DNA from: Otis tarda
Taxonomy: Eukaryota > Chordata > Aves > Otidiformes > Otididae
Assembly (NCBI GenBank): GCA_026413225.1
Contig: JAPMTP010000094.1
Coordinates: 62,001 to 126,000, forward strand
Length of the DNA stretch: 64,000 nt
Direction: 5' to 3'
Positions 31,301 through 45,900 of this stretch are shown here, in pieces (positions within the stretch are counted from its first letter, which is position 1; the number at the start of each line of letters is the position of its first letter). A model generated the notes under the pieces. That model was not told the DNA's origin, made no database searches, and saw nothing but the letters and a program-made list of their open reading frames with translations. The translations under genes were made by a program, and so were the position numbers.

Positions 31301-34300
31301 TGGGTGATCCTGGGGCAAGGCGAGGTGCGGAGGCTGGAAAGCTTGAGCTCCCTCCGCTGAAGAAAGCGGAGCAGGTCCGTAGGGAAAAGGAGAAGCCCGG
31401 GGCAGGTTTCCCAAGAGCAAGTTGGAGGCGGTGAGCAAGGTAGGGGTGGGAAATGTCCTTTTCCTCGACGTGCGTGTTACTGTTCCGCAAAAGCTAATGA
31501 CCCTGGGAGAAGTTTGCTGTCGGATCAAACCTAGAGCAAACCGAAAGGTGCAGGCCTGAGCGGCGCTGTGCTCAGCGGCAGCGTGCGTGGCTGGCGCTAC
31601 CGTGGTGTTCTGCACAGCGCGGCCAGGGCATCGCAGTCAGCTTTGGAGCGGAAGAAAAATTCAAAGCAAGTGTAAGCTGGGAAAGAATGTAGTCGAATGC
31701 AGTGGCAGCCTCCTGTTTCTGGTGGGGGGAAAATAAAAAAGGAAACCCAAACTGGTAAGGGCTGTTTTTGGAGGTCGTGGAGCTTTTGGGTTATTTTATA
31801 GGTAAGGATTGATAAAGTGCAGTGTTATTTGCATTGCAAATGCATTCTCCTGAGGAATCCTAGGGCATAGATGCGGAGGCAGAGTCCCGGAAGCGCGTGT
31901 GTGGCAGGAGGTGCAGAGCCTGGTCTCTTGGCAGAGCCTGTGTACGAGGAGAACTTTGTTGGAGTCAGACAGTTTGTGCCCCCAGATACTGGGTTTGGTG
32001 GTCTCAGCAAGATTGCTGGTGTGGCAAGCTGAGCTGGGGAGTCCAAAGTTGTCTAGAAAGCCATGACCAAGGGGAGGGAAAAAAAAAAAAAAAAAAGCCC
32101 ACTTGCACCATGAAGCTGGAGCAGCTGATGTAGGAGACCATGAAGGTGGCTCGTCGGTGCCGTCTGGGGAAGCTCTGCTTGTCGGGAGGATAGCGGAGAG
32201 TGTCCGAATTACGTGTGTGACAGCCCCGGCGCAGGGGGCGGTGATTGCCATGGCAAGGCAGGAGTGCAGTGAGAGGCTTTGGGTCGGCTCGCTGCACGGG
32301 AGAAGTGAGAGGGTGGGGCCACCTGCGTGGGAGCCGGGAGAGGCGGGAAACGAGGGTGTTCGGATAGTGCCGACGACGTGCAGAAATAGGGCGGTCGAAT
32401 GGAGAGAGAGGGGAGAGCTGGAAAAGCATCAAAACCCAAGGATTTTTTTTTTTATTTTGGCCAAAGATGGGGGAGTCTGGATTTAAATGTGATCCTTGGG
32501 GAACGGAAAGGGGAGAGGACTCAAAGTCCGCCTGCGCTGAGGTCTGTGCCTGGGGTTTGTAGGACATAACGCACGCGGCCCAAGGGCTAAGGAGGTGCCT
32601 GAAGTCTTGCTGCTATTGGGGTCTTTTTTCCCCTCACAGGTGTCCTGTACCCCCGTGGGACGTGGCACAGCATGGAACAGGCAGCTCAGGGTGGCTTCAA
32701 AGGCCGAACTCTCAAAGTTTGTGCCTCATCCGCCCCTCTCCTCGCCGTGGGGGCGGCACGCCCCCGCCTCTTCCAGCAGCCGGACTCCCGGCACGACCAG
32801 CCGCGTGCCCCGTCCGCCGTCACCGAAGCGATCTGGGAGTCCTCGGCCTAAGGGCGTGACCAGCTGCATCCCGCTGGACACTTTGAGCAGGACCTCCGCC
32901 GTGAGGCCAGGTACTCCCCGATGCCGAAGCGGGTGGTTGGTAGCCTGGTGTCCCCTGTGAGGGCCTTGGCCTGGAGCGGAGCGGATCCGAGCAGAGGCAG
33001 TTTTGAGAAGGGCCGCGCCTCGGCAGCAGTGGGCTGTGAGTCCTGGTCCAGTGGAGCTGGCGGGGGGTCGTGTGCGGTGCCGGGTGGCACGTGGGTCAGT
33101 TAAGAAATGGGTTGGATGTCCCAAGGGCAATGCCGTTGCCCTGGTAGCCGAGAGGGACGTTTCCTCTTCCTTTTTCCCTGTGTGTGATCGGGAAGGGCAA
33201 AGTGATGGTTTTTCCTCCTTGGAAGCGCGGTTACTGGCTGCCTTGAGTGCAGAAACCTGAAAGGAGGGTTGTAGCGAACACGCCTCTGGAAATTCTGCGT
33301 GCAATAGCGATGAAGCGCAGGCAGGGGCTTGGAGGAATGGTCCAGCTGGAAAACAAGACTGTTGCCGTGAATGTAGCTTGGTACGGCCCGACTCTCAGTC
33401 TGGGGCTTTTCCTGCCCTGAGATTTGGGTGGATGGAGCTGGCCGAAGCCGTACGAAGTCAACAGTGAGGCAGCAAAGGAGAGCTGGTGCAATGGGGAAGT
33501 ATCACCGGAGCCCTGGTCTGCGGTGTCTCCGCTGCCCTTGAGGCTCGTTGGGGTCCCAGCGGTGTGTTGTTTCTCTCTGGTGTGCCGATGTTTGCACTGG
33601 TGTCTTGTTAGTGCCGAGGAGTTGGTGTCTGTTGTGGTTGTGAGGCGAGCTCGTGGTCTGTAAAGTAGCCGCTGCCTTGGAGTAGGTTTGAGGCGAGTGA
33701 GCGGGACGCGGCGTGCAGCCGGTTCCCGTGCTGACGTTTGCTGCCGTGGGGTGTGCTTTTTTCCAGTCCTGACCAACATCCCAGGCAGCAGTGCAACCGG
33801 TGCAGAGGAAACCGCTTTCCTGGGGATTCAGGAAGGGGATATCATCCCGCAGGAGAAGGTGAGGTGGGGGAAGGTGTGAGGGGCACCGTCCCTGTCCCCG
33901 TCCTGGGCAGAGCAGGCGAGCCCCGCCAAATGATGTTGGCTCTGGACAGCCACCCCAGCAGGGTGCAGGGACCGTCAGCGAAGGGGAGTTCTCCTGGGGA
34001 TGAGGGTGGGCGCGGTGGGTCGTGGGAGGCCATGGCGAGCAGGTTCCAGGCGGTCGATGGCCATGAGCGGGTACCACCCGGAGCGGGCGGCCCGGTGTCT
34101 CCATAGCCAGAGAGTGACAGCCAGCACCCGTAATCTGCCCACAGGATGCAGGGCTTCTGCAAGTGGACAAGGAACTGGATCACCTGCCGTGTTGGGAAAT
34201 ACGATTGAAGGAGAAAGATGCAGTGATAAGAGATCTGCATGATGAGATCGGAAGGATGGCGAGGATGCTGGCTGAGGTGACAGCAAGGACCAAGGCAGAG

Positions 34301-37300
34301 CTGTCCCAGAAGCAGCGCACCTTTGACCGAGAGCTGGGAGCCAAAACGGAGGAGATCAGAGCCTTGAGGCAGCAGGTACTGACGGCCTCCATGGGCACCG
34401 TGTGGGGAAAGACCTCTCTGTGACAGATGTGTTTTGTAGCGTAATGCTCAGTTTGTAGGAGGAGCAGGGCTGCACCTAAGGGAAGGGAAGGCGAAGTGTT
34501 TTTTCCAGCATGGTTGTGCTTGTGTTTCTTGTTTGTATTTTACCTGCTTGCTTGCTTTCTGTGCAAGTTTCCAGCAAAGAAGCTGGTACCGAAACGTGGC
34601 GTGTGTGTGGTGGGATCTGTCGAGCTGCAGTGGGGAGGGGAACAGGAGCTGAAGGAGCCTTTGGTAGAGAAGAGGTGCACACAAGCATGGTGGGCCAGGC
34701 AGCCAGAGCCCTTGCTTCCCTCTCACCTCCCCCTGGCCCCTCTTACCTCATGGGTGCGTTTCTGGGGTTGGGGGAGAATAGCCATCGTGAAGGCAGCGCA
34801 GTCCCTGGGCATCCTGTTGGCAACAGGTGGCTGAGTAGAGGAGAGAGGGCTTCTAGTTGTCATGTGCAGGGGTACGGTAATAGCACGCACCTGCGTTTTA
34901 TGGGAGCTTGGAAAATGTCCTGGAGAGACAGTGACAGAGTCCTGCCGCGTCTCTCTGGCACGGGAAAAGGCTCAATGCAAGGTGTCGGTGCGATGGAGGC
35001 ATGCAGGTCAGGAGCCAGGCATCTTGGCCAGCCCGTCCCAGCTGCGTCCTGCCCTCCCGTGGCATCTGGGGTGTGACGGAGGCTGGAAAATGCTTTGGGC
35101 TCGTCCTGACTGTCTGTGGTACAGAGGAGCCTGTGAGAAGCAGGTTCCTGGTGGAGGGAAGGCGAGAGAGTGTCGGGGTGCTGGCAGCATCGCTGCCGTG
35201 ACAGCGCTGAGATGAAACAATGAGCGGTGTCTGTGTTTGCGGCGTCTTTCCTTTCCCCCACCAAAGGCTCTCCCACCTCTTCTATGCCCTCCAGTCACTG
35301 CTTAGTGAAACCAGTCGTTTGAGCAGCGGGAAGCGGTTTTGTGCTTTACGCATGCTGCCAGTGGTACGGAAGCGGGTAGCAAAGGGTGTTTCCCACTGTC
35401 CGTTTCCAGCAGAGCCTGTAAAAACGGCGTTTGCGGTGGGAACGGGAACAGGAGTTCCCCTTAGCGGCTCTGGATTGGCGTTTGTGGCAATAAATACGTG
35501 CGCCCTGGCAAGGCGCTAGGTGTACAGGTGTGTCTGCGTGCTGCCGCGTTAGCAGGGTCACCCGGCCCCAGCCAGGCGTTGCCGGCCTGGGAGACAGCGC
35601 CTCAGCGTGCCTCTTGTCTGAGGGGTGCGGCAGGAAGGGTCACAAGGAATCTAAGATGGTCCTCTCTGAAGCGAGGACTGCGGGGAGCCAGTGCACGCGG
35701 CTAAAGAGTAACCCCATGGGAGCGTGACCTGGGAAGCGCCAGATTTCCCTCTCTGGAGGGGGCTGTAAGGGAGGGAAAGAGGATTCTGGGGAGGAGCACG
35801 AGCGAGTCTGTGTTTTGCAGGTCAGCAAACTGCAGAAAGAGGTGAGTGAGGCCCATTGCGCCTGCAGCAGAGACCTGGAGATCGTAAGGCTGCAGCAAGA
35901 AAGCGAGAAGTGGAAGAGGGACCGCGCTGCGGTTAGCGGTATGGTATCCCTGGAGCTCTGTGGAGGGGCACAAAGCGGGTGGGGAGCGGCTCCTGGCAAG
36001 GAGGGAGCCTTGGCCAAAGTGTCCAAGCAACAGAAGTTTTGGAGGGGCTCCTAGAAATCCTGCGCATCTGTGCCCTGAAGCTCAGTGGGGGCTGCAGGGC
36101 AGCGTGTGACGCGACGAGGGCCCCCAGAGCGAGGGACAGTGCGGGCGCCGAAGGCAGAGTGTTGGGGTGGAGAAGTGTGTTAGGGGAGAAAAGCGCCGCT
36201 GGCGGGGCGGGCTCTGAGCTGCTGGCACGCGGTGCTGCTGAGTGGGCGGCCGTTCACCCCGTGGGGGAGAGCTCGCTCGGCAGGGAGGGCAGCATCGGAG
36301 TTGCGGATCTGATGCAGTAAGGCGGCTGAATCGGATCCGTAAGAGCTGCTCCCGGGAGCGTGTGCCACGAGGCCCCGCGGAGCTTGGTAGCGATGCTGTC
36401 ACGGAGCGATGGGCAGCGTGGCGTGCCGAAAGCTGAATCCGCTGTCCAAGGGGGACGGTTGTCAAAGAGGGAGGGTGGTCCTGTGCCAGGGACCTAGGGT
36501 AGCCTGTCACCGGAGCGGTTTTCTCCTCAGGTCTAGTGAGCAGCCTGCTAAGGGAGGTGGCTGAGAAGGAGCAGGAGATGCTGCAACTCAGACAAGATGT
36601 TGAGAACGTGAAAGAGGAAAACAGAGAGAAGGACAAGCAGCTAGCAGTCGTGTCTGCTGAGGTGATCATCCCTGATGGGGGGCTCAGGAAATGTCAGTCT
36701 CGTGTCTGGAGTGAGGTGTGAAGCCAGGAGGGGAAGAAGGGCCTGGCGTCTCTCTGTAAAGGAGCCCAGCAGCTGGGTGTGTCGGGGTTCCCCTTGTAAC
36801 CCGAGGCTCCTGGCCGCAGCACCGCTGGGATGGAGCGGCGACGGGGCAGCAGGTGGGTCTGGGGGCCGTGCGATGCCCACAGAGCCGCGTGGCCTGCCCC
36901 AGCTGAATCCCGCTGCGTGTTGGGCGAGCAGGTGCTATGTGCCCTGGATTTCGGTGAGCACAGCTGGTTGTAGGTGCCAAGCGCTCCTGCTGAGATTCTT
37001 TCCTGTGGAAAACTCGTCTTTGTGGGTGCTCCCTGCAGCCCAGCCTGGTTTTTCTCCCAAAGGAAGCGGGCTGTGCAGCCGGCTGTTGTTTTCCGTATTA
37101 GCAGCTCCCTCCCTAACTGGCAGAGCTGCATGGTAAGCGCAGAGCGGGCGCAGCGTGTTGGCTGGCTGAGTAGGCAGCGTAATGGGAGAACGGAGTGAAT
37201 GGCTGTGGATTTGCAGCAATGGAAAAGCTGCCTGGGGCCCCCGGGGCTGCAGGTGGGGGTCACCACACCTGCCAGCCTGGACCTGGCCGAGCATCCTCGG

Positions 37301-40300
37301 AACCGGTGGGAAAGGGTTGATGTGTATGAGCGCTTGAGCTGCCATGCGCGGGAGGGGGACCAGGCATCCCAGTGACACATCCTGCTGGGTGGCTGGTGGC
37401 ACTTGTCCCGCAGCACTCATTTCAAGGCAGAGAGTGCGTCCCCGAGCATCCCTGGGTGGGTTTCCTCCTCTCCGTGGATGCGGGAAGAGCTGGAGGGAGG
37501 CGGGAGCTGGTGCGAGGTGCTCGGGTGGGACTCTGAATCCCCGATACCCTGGAGCGCAGAGCTGAAAGGCACAGTCTGATACAGCGACGAGTATCCTGGA
37601 GATGTCTGTCGCCATCTGGATGTTTGTAATTGGCGATTGTTGCCTTGGATCCTTTCCCCCCATCCCTGTCGTAGTCTTTCCGATGCCGGAGGAGTTTAGC
37701 TCTGTCACTGGGTACTCCCTGCAGGTGTTTGTCCTTCCCTCAGCCAGGCAGTGCCTTAAAAAGGGGCATTTCCAGGTGCGGGCACTCTCGTGGTCGCTGT
37801 GCCTTGTCGGCCCCATGGCGGGCACTCCATCATCGGAGCACGTAGCAGAGCTCGGGCACCAAAGTACGGGTTGAGACAGTTGCTGCAGGAATGACGGTAT
37901 CTGCCTGCCCTGACGTCTTTTTTTTTTTCCTTGGGTGCCGTTCATTCTAGTGCTCTAGAATTAGAGAGGAAGTGAAGCAGGAGCTCGGAGAGCAAGAATT
38001 GACTCCGTGCCGAAATGTGAGTCGCAAAGCGTTTGGGGCGATGGAGCGCGCGGGCGAGCAGCAAGCGTGGGAATGCATCGTTGAGAGAAAAAGCGACCGG
38101 GCATTTTGAGGGAGGTGCTTTGCCTCCGACTCCTGTAATAGAAGGCGCCTAATGTGCAGAGGGAGCCGGAGGAATGTAAGCTCTGGTAGAAATCGTAACA
38201 CCGCACTGCAATGCAGAAGAATGGTGTCTGAAATAAGAGTGCAAACCACTCGAAAACCAATCTGACCGCAGGAAACATTGAGAGGAAGAAGCTCTGGGCT
38301 AAAGGAAATGGGCCAGATGGGGAAAATGTCGGGCTTGGTGGGAGAAACCCTCTGGAGAGGCGGTGCCGAGCTCCTCTGGTGAGAGCCTGCGCTGTCCCGG
38401 GACTCTTGCAGCGCATCAAGGAGCTGGAAGGCGACGTGGAGCGGCTGCAGGGGGAGGTGCAGAAGTATCGCGCGGAACAGAAGACCATGCGAGGGCAGCT
38501 GGCCGAGAAAGCCAAGGTGAGGGTCCGGCTGTGAGGTACGCGGCGGAGGGCAGGGAGGGATGGGCACGAGATAGTCTGGGTAGAAGGGCTTCTGGCACGT
38601 TTGACTGGTCTGGCTTTGATGTGCAAATGCTCTTGGCTTGCAGGCTGAGAAGACGCTGAAACAATACCGCGCCAGGCAAGCTCTGCGGCTGAAGGCCGTG
38701 GGGCGCAAGGAGGAGGTGCTGAGATCCAACCTGGAGCAGGCCAAGGAGCAGGTAGGGCAGCGGTGGGCATGGGGCAGGACCCTGCGGATCCACAGTCCGG
38801 GCTGGAGGCAGCTGCAGGACGCGTGTTCCCAAGGGGAAGGTAAGGTCATCGTGCCTGAGCGCAGGAGCCTCGGAGTCGGAGGAGGAAGGCGCCAGGACAG
38901 CCTTTGCCTTGGTATGTAGAGGGCTGGGTCGAGCAGAGCTGCTGTCAGTTTTCAGTGATTTGTGTCTTCCCGTGTTTGTTTCTGCTGTAGCTGAAGTCCT
39001 TCAAAATCCAGGTGATCCAAGCCTGGTCTCCAGCAGCAGCACGTGGAGCAGAGGAGGCTCTGACGGAGGAGCAGGTGAGTTCGGAGAGCAGTACGCGGGG
39101 GTGCTCCGTACCACCGAAGCGGCTCGAGTCGGTCGCTACGGAACGGCCATGGTGCCTGCTCCGTGCGGTGGTAGCATGCAAGGCTCTCCAGGCTGTAAGC
39201 TGGGCAGCAGCTCTCCCGGGTTCGTGGCGCTGCCGCCTGACGTGAAAGACACGATCCTCTGTGTCCGCCAAAGCTCGGACGGAGTCGGTGGGCTGCAAGC
39301 GGGAGAAGTCCGGGAGTCTGATGGGGCTGCTACATTGCACAGAGCTTTAATTATAGGCCACAGAGACAGGCTGTGTGGCAGCGGATGTTTCCCTCAGCTG
39401 GAAAAGGATGGTAAGATGGCGCTTTATTCTCTGTCGTGTGCTTTTGCCAGGTGATAGACAAGGTCAGGGAGATTTCTGAAGAAAACCAACAGGGTCAGAA
39501 GAGAGTGAAGTCTCTGCTAGAGGAAATAAACTCCAGGGTCTCCAGGGAGGAGGAGGTGTCGGCAAATGTTGAGGTGTTCCGGAAATCCCTGGGCAAGCTC
39601 CAGGTCAGTCCTTTAAAGGCCGTTGGCCAACTGGCAGCTGGCAGATAAGTGGCATGGGGCAGTTGTTGGGCCTGAGGCGAGGACAGGGAAAAGAGATGCT
39701 TGGGCATGCGGACTAGGCAGCACGCGGCTCTGCAGAGCAGCGAGAGGGAAGTGTAGCCCCCAAAAAGTGTTGGTTGGCAGGCAATGGGGGAGGTGGGGTG
39801 GGTGCGTCCTCCCCAGGGCCTGCCAGGAGCCATTCCCACCCCAGATACCGACCCCAGAAGCGAAGTGTCGTACCGACGCCTTCACCAGGCTGTCCCCAGG
39901 ACTTTCTCAGAGATGTTGTCTGTTGTGCCAAGGCCTGGAAGTCCGCAAACTGTGCAGGCTAGCGTGTGGACCGGCTGTGTTTTCTCCAGGCGTGCCTGAG
40001 GAGCCCCTGCAGCAGCGACAGCCTGCGAGAGGAGCTGGGGAGGCTGGAGGCGGTGTGCCTGGACCCCTCCATCTCGGCCATTGGGGCGGCAGTGGTGGAA
40101 ATGGCACGCGTGCTCTTGTCCTGGCTGGAGGGCGCGGAGCGGCTGCTGGCCAGCGCAGGGATGGACCAGATGACCTCTGGCAAAGGTCTGTGTCCCGCTG
40201 GGTGTCCGGGTGAGCTCACCTGCTCCAGGTGGGATGTCCTAGCTTTCCAGCTGTAGAGGAGAAAGGCTGGCGTGAGCCTCTGCCTGGGGACGTTGGGCCC

Positions 40301-42995
40301 CTGCTCTGGTGCGAATCTGGTGCGAGGCTGGTGAGGGCAGTGCTGTTGCCCACGGGTCTCCCCTTCCCCGACAATTGCAGGTCCGCTGCCCCAGGATGGG
40401 CAGCCCCCCTCGAGCGTGGCTGTGGGTAACGAGCGCAGGGGGTGACTGCGTGGGGAGTTAGTGGCCGTCCCCTCTCCTCCCTGCTGCCTATGTCCTCCGC
40501 CATCAGGCGAGTGGGGTGAGGGCCAGGGCTGAAGGTCAGCAGCGGCCGAGGAGGCAAGCAGCGTGCCCAGGCCGCTGAGGATGCTCCGGGTGGTGAACGT
40601 GGGCTGTGTGAGCACCCCGGGCAGCGAGGCTCCCTTGGCTTTTGCAGGGCTGCAGCCCACTCTCCAGAAACTGGTGGAAAGCAGTCGGGAAACGGCACGG
40701 AAGAATCTGATGCTACAGGTACGGAAACGCGTGTGTCTGTGAGCCGAGGTGCTGGGGAGTGTTTGTGTCGGTAAACGCGGTGGTTGAGTCAAGCAAGGCA
40801 GCGTGGCCCCCGGCCTGGGAACGCGCAGTAGCAGTGGTCCCTGGGGTGGCAGTAAATGCAGGGAGGGTGGAGAAGCCAGAGCTTGTGCTCTCAGTGTGCC
40901 AGCGGCCGTATCTCTAATGCAGCAAGGATGCTCTTGTGAAACGTGTGGTAGGGAAGGCACACGGGATGCTTGTTTCTTGCTCTCCTGCCGACGCGCTTCC
41001 TGTAACTCCTCCGTGTCTGCTGGTTCCCTGTAGTACCAACTGGAGAGGCTCCAGGAGTCGCAGGCAGCGTTGCTGCAGAAGCACGTGAAGGAGCTGGAAG
41101 CGAAACACCAGCAAGACTTAGAGAGGAAAATGAATGAAGTTGTAACGGAGAAGGACAAGGAGAGCAAAGAGGTATGGCAGTGTGGTGGCTTGTGAGGAAG
41201 AGGACTGGTACGCAGGAGAAATAGGCGTCCATGGCAGCGTTGCCTAGGGAGAGGCATGTCCCTCGCTGCGACATGCCTAGGAGCCGTCCCAAGAGCCGGG
41301 CCGTCCTCCCATGGTGATGTGGGAGATCGTAACTCCCCAGAGTGTCCGCCCTGGAACCAGAAAGCATGCAGGTAATGGCAGGGTGCGCTGCAGCCGGTCC
41401 GTCCCTGGGAGAAAGTGGGAAGCGAGGAGCAGCATCCAGATAACGTGAGCTTAGGGAGAGGTTGCGTTGTGTGTAGGAGCTGGAATGCCAGCGCAGGCTG
41501 GCCTCCTCGCAAGCCGTGTGCTCCCTCTGTTCCCCGTGCTGAGCTCCTCTGAGGTGTGTCGAGGTCTGTTGTGGCTGTGGAGAAGGTGGGGGCGGTGGCG
41601 GGCTGGCAGGTTCTCGCTGGGTCAGCTGCAGTCCCGGGGAAGCCCGGGGCGTGGAGGTGATGGGGCTGGTGCAGGACACGGTGTCGGCCAAGGCGTGAGT
41701 GAGCGTTTTGCCATGTCTGTGCAGCGTGATGGGGACAGCCTATTGCGGTGGTCTGGCGAGGCAATTCCTAGCACACTTTTGTGTGTGTGTCGCTTTGGGA
41801 ATGGCTTTTTCCAGCTTCGTTTTTTCCAAGGAAGCAGGTAAGGAGCAGCTCAGTAGCGGCTCCTCCTTGGTCTCTGTGCTGTGCTGTTCCCCAGGCGCTC
41901 TCCTCCCCTCCACCTCCCAGTCACCTCGTGTCCTGTCCAGCTTTTTTCCCCGTGACGTGCCCCTGCTCCAGAGCGGTGACCTTCCCGATTGCATTCCGGA
42001 GTCTGTTGCCAAAGGATAGGTTGGGTTTTTTTTTCTGTACCGAACCGGTGGGCTGTCGATCCTCAGATGCTGGAGAGTGCTGTCGCCAAGGAGAAGGACA
42101 AGTGCAAGGAAGTCTTGGAGGAAGGACAGAAGAAGATCCAAGACCTGGAGAGCCAGCTGAGAAGCGTAACTGAGGTGAGTGGCACGCGCAGGAGGCAAAG
42201 CAGAAGTGCTCACGCTTGGAAGAAGGAAATGTGGAAGGGCTCTGCAGCACGGTGGTCCAGTTTGGTCAGGGGGCTGTCAGTGGGCAGTGGGTGGTTTCCC
42301 CCCGTATAGACAGGGATGTGCATCAGCCACGAGAAAGTCCTGCAAGCCTGGTAACAGTCGCTGCCAATCCTCTCTTGTAGGCCATGGAAAGGAAGGCCAA
42401 GGAGCAAGAGGTGACAAGCTGCGAACTGCAAGCAGCTGTGCACAAGCTGGAGGGATTGACGGTGCAAGAGGTAGCTCCCCGGAAGCCATCCCTTCGCGCA
42501 GTCCTTCCCACTGCCAGCCGGGAGAGATGATGCTGATCTTGATGGCAAAGGGAAGTGCGTGCGAAGCCTCTAAGCGGCAGCACGCCTCTTGTTTTCTAGG
42601 TGGCGTTAGAGCAGCAGCTCCTCCTGCTGGAAGAGCAGCTGGAGAGCGTTGTGCAGGAGAACGAGTCGGAGAAGTGGCTACTGCAGAAGGAAATAGCGGA
42701 ATATGAAGAGCAAAGCAGGCAGCAATCGGAGACAATTTTGGCTCTAGAGGAGAAGATGCTGGAGGCCAAGAAACAGCAGAAGACACTGGAGGAGGAAGTT
42801 GCCACGCTCAAGGGAAAAATGGAAGGTAGCTAAGGGCTGTGCAGGGCGAGTGGGTGTGGGGACCACCTGAGGTGCCGTGAAACACGCGTAGAGATGGAGG
42901 AGTGCCGTGATGGGGAAAGGGTAGTGTGAGAGGGTGGTCAGAGGCTTGCCTGCACGCGAGGCGAGCTCTCAGAGCCCCCAAAGTGGCCGTTTGAC
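28302..42995 (+). repeat. Segmental duplication, copy B (region shared with copy A)
   Basis: This matches 1-9210, with the copy A deletions and insertions listed there. Copy B continues past 42995 with the rest of FHAD1, so B keeps the fuller structure. One B-specific difference is the loss of the 320 bases present at 40-359 in copy A. Confidence 0.93.
30279..30312 (+). promoter_or_regulatory. Candidate FHAD1 promoter elements, copy B
   Basis: The same inverted CCAAT box and X-box-like palindrome (GTCGCCGCTGGCAAC at 30298-30312) lie about 410 bases before the start codon. The non-coding first exon would end at 30610 and the ATG exon start at 30706. They are unchanged from copy A. Confidence 0.4.
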
Positions 42996-45900
42996 AGGGA
43001 GCGGCCCAGCGTGTAGGTGTGGGGCTTTGGGGACGATGGGTAGCGCGCCACAGTCATAGACGGGGCTTTGCCACTGGCGAAGGGCGCTCCGCCCTCTGAA
43101 GAGACGAGACTGGAGCGCCTGGGGCTGCACCCGGGCAGAAGAGATGCTGAGCGAGGAAGGATGTGAGGAACTGTCTAACCAGTACTGGAAGGGGCCCCTG
43201 AGCGTGGTGGGTTTCTGCAAATGGGTGGTCCCCAGTCGATGGGGCTGTTGGGGAGGAAAAGATAAACACAGCGGAAGCGAGCGGGCCAAACGTGCGCATG
43301 ACCAAGAAGTAATGTGCCGGTGTTAACGTGTGCTGTAGAGCTTCAGGGCGATGGCCGTGAGTCGAGACTGGGAACCTCGCTGGATGCATCTTCTGTCAGC
43401 GAGCCGCCCTGTTTTCTGAGGTGAGGTGTGCTGGCTGGGCTGGAGGGGCTGGGAGAAGAGCGGCTCTCACCTGGGGAGCCCAGGGAAGGCCAAGGGGCAG
43501 AGCGCAAGCAGCCCTGAGGTGTTCAGGTGGAAAGAGTCCTCTCGGAAGGCTGAGAGGGTCTTAAGTGCGTGTAGTTTCCAAGTGATGCGGAAGAGCGTGT
43601 AAGTGCTCCGCCGTCCCATGCGGACGGCTGCGGGTAAGAGAGAGGGAGCTGGCGAGGGCAGAGGCATGAACCTCGGGGAGCGAAGGGCAGGTAAAAGAGC
43701 GACGTGCGTGTATGGATGATGAGATGAGGCTCAGGAAGGCGTGCGCGGGCTCCGGGAGATGAGTCTGTCGAAGCAGCTGTGAGAGCGGCGGTTATCTTTG
43801 TCAGGAAATGCAGGGAGGAGCTGGCAGAGATGCAGAACGTGATCCTGTCCAAGGAGGACGTCATCAGCAGGCTAACCAAAGAGCTCGAGGAAACCAGAGC
43901 CAGGATGTCGGACTTGAGAGGTGGGTGAAGCATACTGCATGGCCTCCGTCTTCCCGTCCCTCCTGCAAGCGGTAAGGAGGGTGGTAGGCGTGAAGCGGGC
44001 GCAGCGCAGCTACGGGGAAGAGATGTGCCCATGCGAAAGCGAAGCTGTAGGGCAGCTTGGGGCAAAGCAGGCGGTCCGTTCCCTCTGGGGGTGGGTGAGT
44101 TCCTCGCTGTCCTTGGGTGAGCGGTAGCAGTGCTGGTGAGTGAGGGTGAGCAGATGCCCCGAGGGAGATGGGGACACACACACAAATGGAGCCCATCTGT
44201 CTCCAGGATGCCACTGCTTGGGCTCCCTTTGGGCCGCAGGTGGCCTGAGGCTTTAAATTGGGAGAGCCTGGCCGGGGATCCCTCAGTGGGCGTGACGTTG
44301 CTTTGGGGAGGCTGTATGGGGCAGAAAGGAGCCTGAGGTGTGAGACGAAGGGGTGCGCGTGGCCCGCGTTTGCTGGCCATAACGGCGCAAAACGAATGAG
44401 GAAGGCAGGTGGGTGAAAGCGGGCAGGCCAGGAAATGCTGGCGACCCGGCTTTTCTCGAAGCAGAAGGCAAGTGGCTGTAGCGAGCCGTGACTGCGGCAT
44501 CTGCCCTGACAGAGACTGGCCCTGCGCTGTGACTTGGGGAAGCAAGGTCTGGTGGCAGGGCCCAGGAGGCGAGGGCTGCGAGCGAGGGCAGGGCGAGGGT
44601 TTGCGGGGACAAGCCCCATGAGGGATGACGACCCTCGTGACAACGCCTTGGGAAAAAGGGACGTGGCCGCGGACGTCGGATCACTGGGAGGCGCAGATCC
44701 CCCAGGGCTTGGGTGATGGGGGAGCCAGACACCCATGGAGCTGTGGTGTGCCTAGGGGAGCTGAGCGAGGAGCTGAAGTCAGAAGTGGAGCAGAACATCT
44801 GCCAGGTGAAACAGCAAGAGCAGGAGCTGCACCTGCTTAGAAGGGAGCTGCTGGAGATGTCCATGGTGATGAAGGAGAAGGATCGAGCTCTACAAGCAGC
44901 AGCTAATGAGTTAAGGTACACGCAGCCATGAACTGGGGCCTTGGTCAAAGCTGCTTAGTGGATTCCCAGCAGCTGGTGGCATTTTGGGACCTCCCCGGGA
45001 GCCAAAGGTGTGTGTGAGGGCCGCGGAGCGGAGCGGAGCTCAGCGATGGGGGCTCTATGCAAACGCCACGTGAACTGAGATAGGGGTTGAGTGGAACGCG
45101 TGCCAGTGGCCGTGTGTTGAAGTCACCACGAATTGAGCTGAACGTTCCCACCCACACCGCGACAGTCACCAGCGGGTGCCCGGGGTGCTGCTCTCCACAG
45201 GCTGTTTGGGCAGCTGCTGTTCGTCACGGTGTCCCTCAAGGGTCTTGTCTCTTGGCACAGGCAAGCCCGAGCAGAGTGTCAGGCGCTGAGGGACGCCTCA
45301 CAGGAAGCAGTGGTGAAGGTGGAAGAGGCTCCCGGGATACCGGCCAAGGTGGCTGAAGCCTTTGGGAGGGTGAGTCCGCGCGGAGGCTGCCGAGCTCTGG
45401 GTTTGCTGAGGGTATCGATGGCGCACGTGGTGTTTGTCAGTGTGCCGGTGAGAGTGGCCAGTGCCCCAGCCCGCCTCATGCGTGCTCCGAGCTGGCCGAA
45501 GGCAGGAGCAGGGCTGCCCGTGCCACCCACGAGCCACGTCAGCTGCGCTGCTGCACGGGCATTGCCAGCGGGTGAGGAGCTGGGTGTGGGCGCAGCGCTT
45601 TGGAAGCGCGAGGTGTGGTGTGTGCGGATGGCTATGCTAATTGCCAAGCAGAGGCGGGGGCGACGGAGGGGAAGCTCTGCAAGCGTTGGCTCCTTTTCCC
45701 AACCTTGCTGGTGGGATTGGCACCACAAAAGCAGTGACAGGGCTGAGCGCGCAGGAGCAGGGGTAGCGTGTTGCACAGGACGGGAATGGAGGGACTGTTG
45801 TCCCCCGCGCTGAATCCCCATTTGAGTTCCCTGGCACGGGAAAAGGGAAGAACTGCAAGGTGACTGCGGCAGCAGCTGGAGGGACTGTAGGAATCGTACA

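Noticed and set aside
39959-41764. Minus-strand open frame of 601 codons
   Set aside because: It is antisense to FHAD1 copy B exons with matching splice sites and phases. Its composition is proline/serine/arginine-rich, as expected of GC-rich shadow frames, with no recognised domain.
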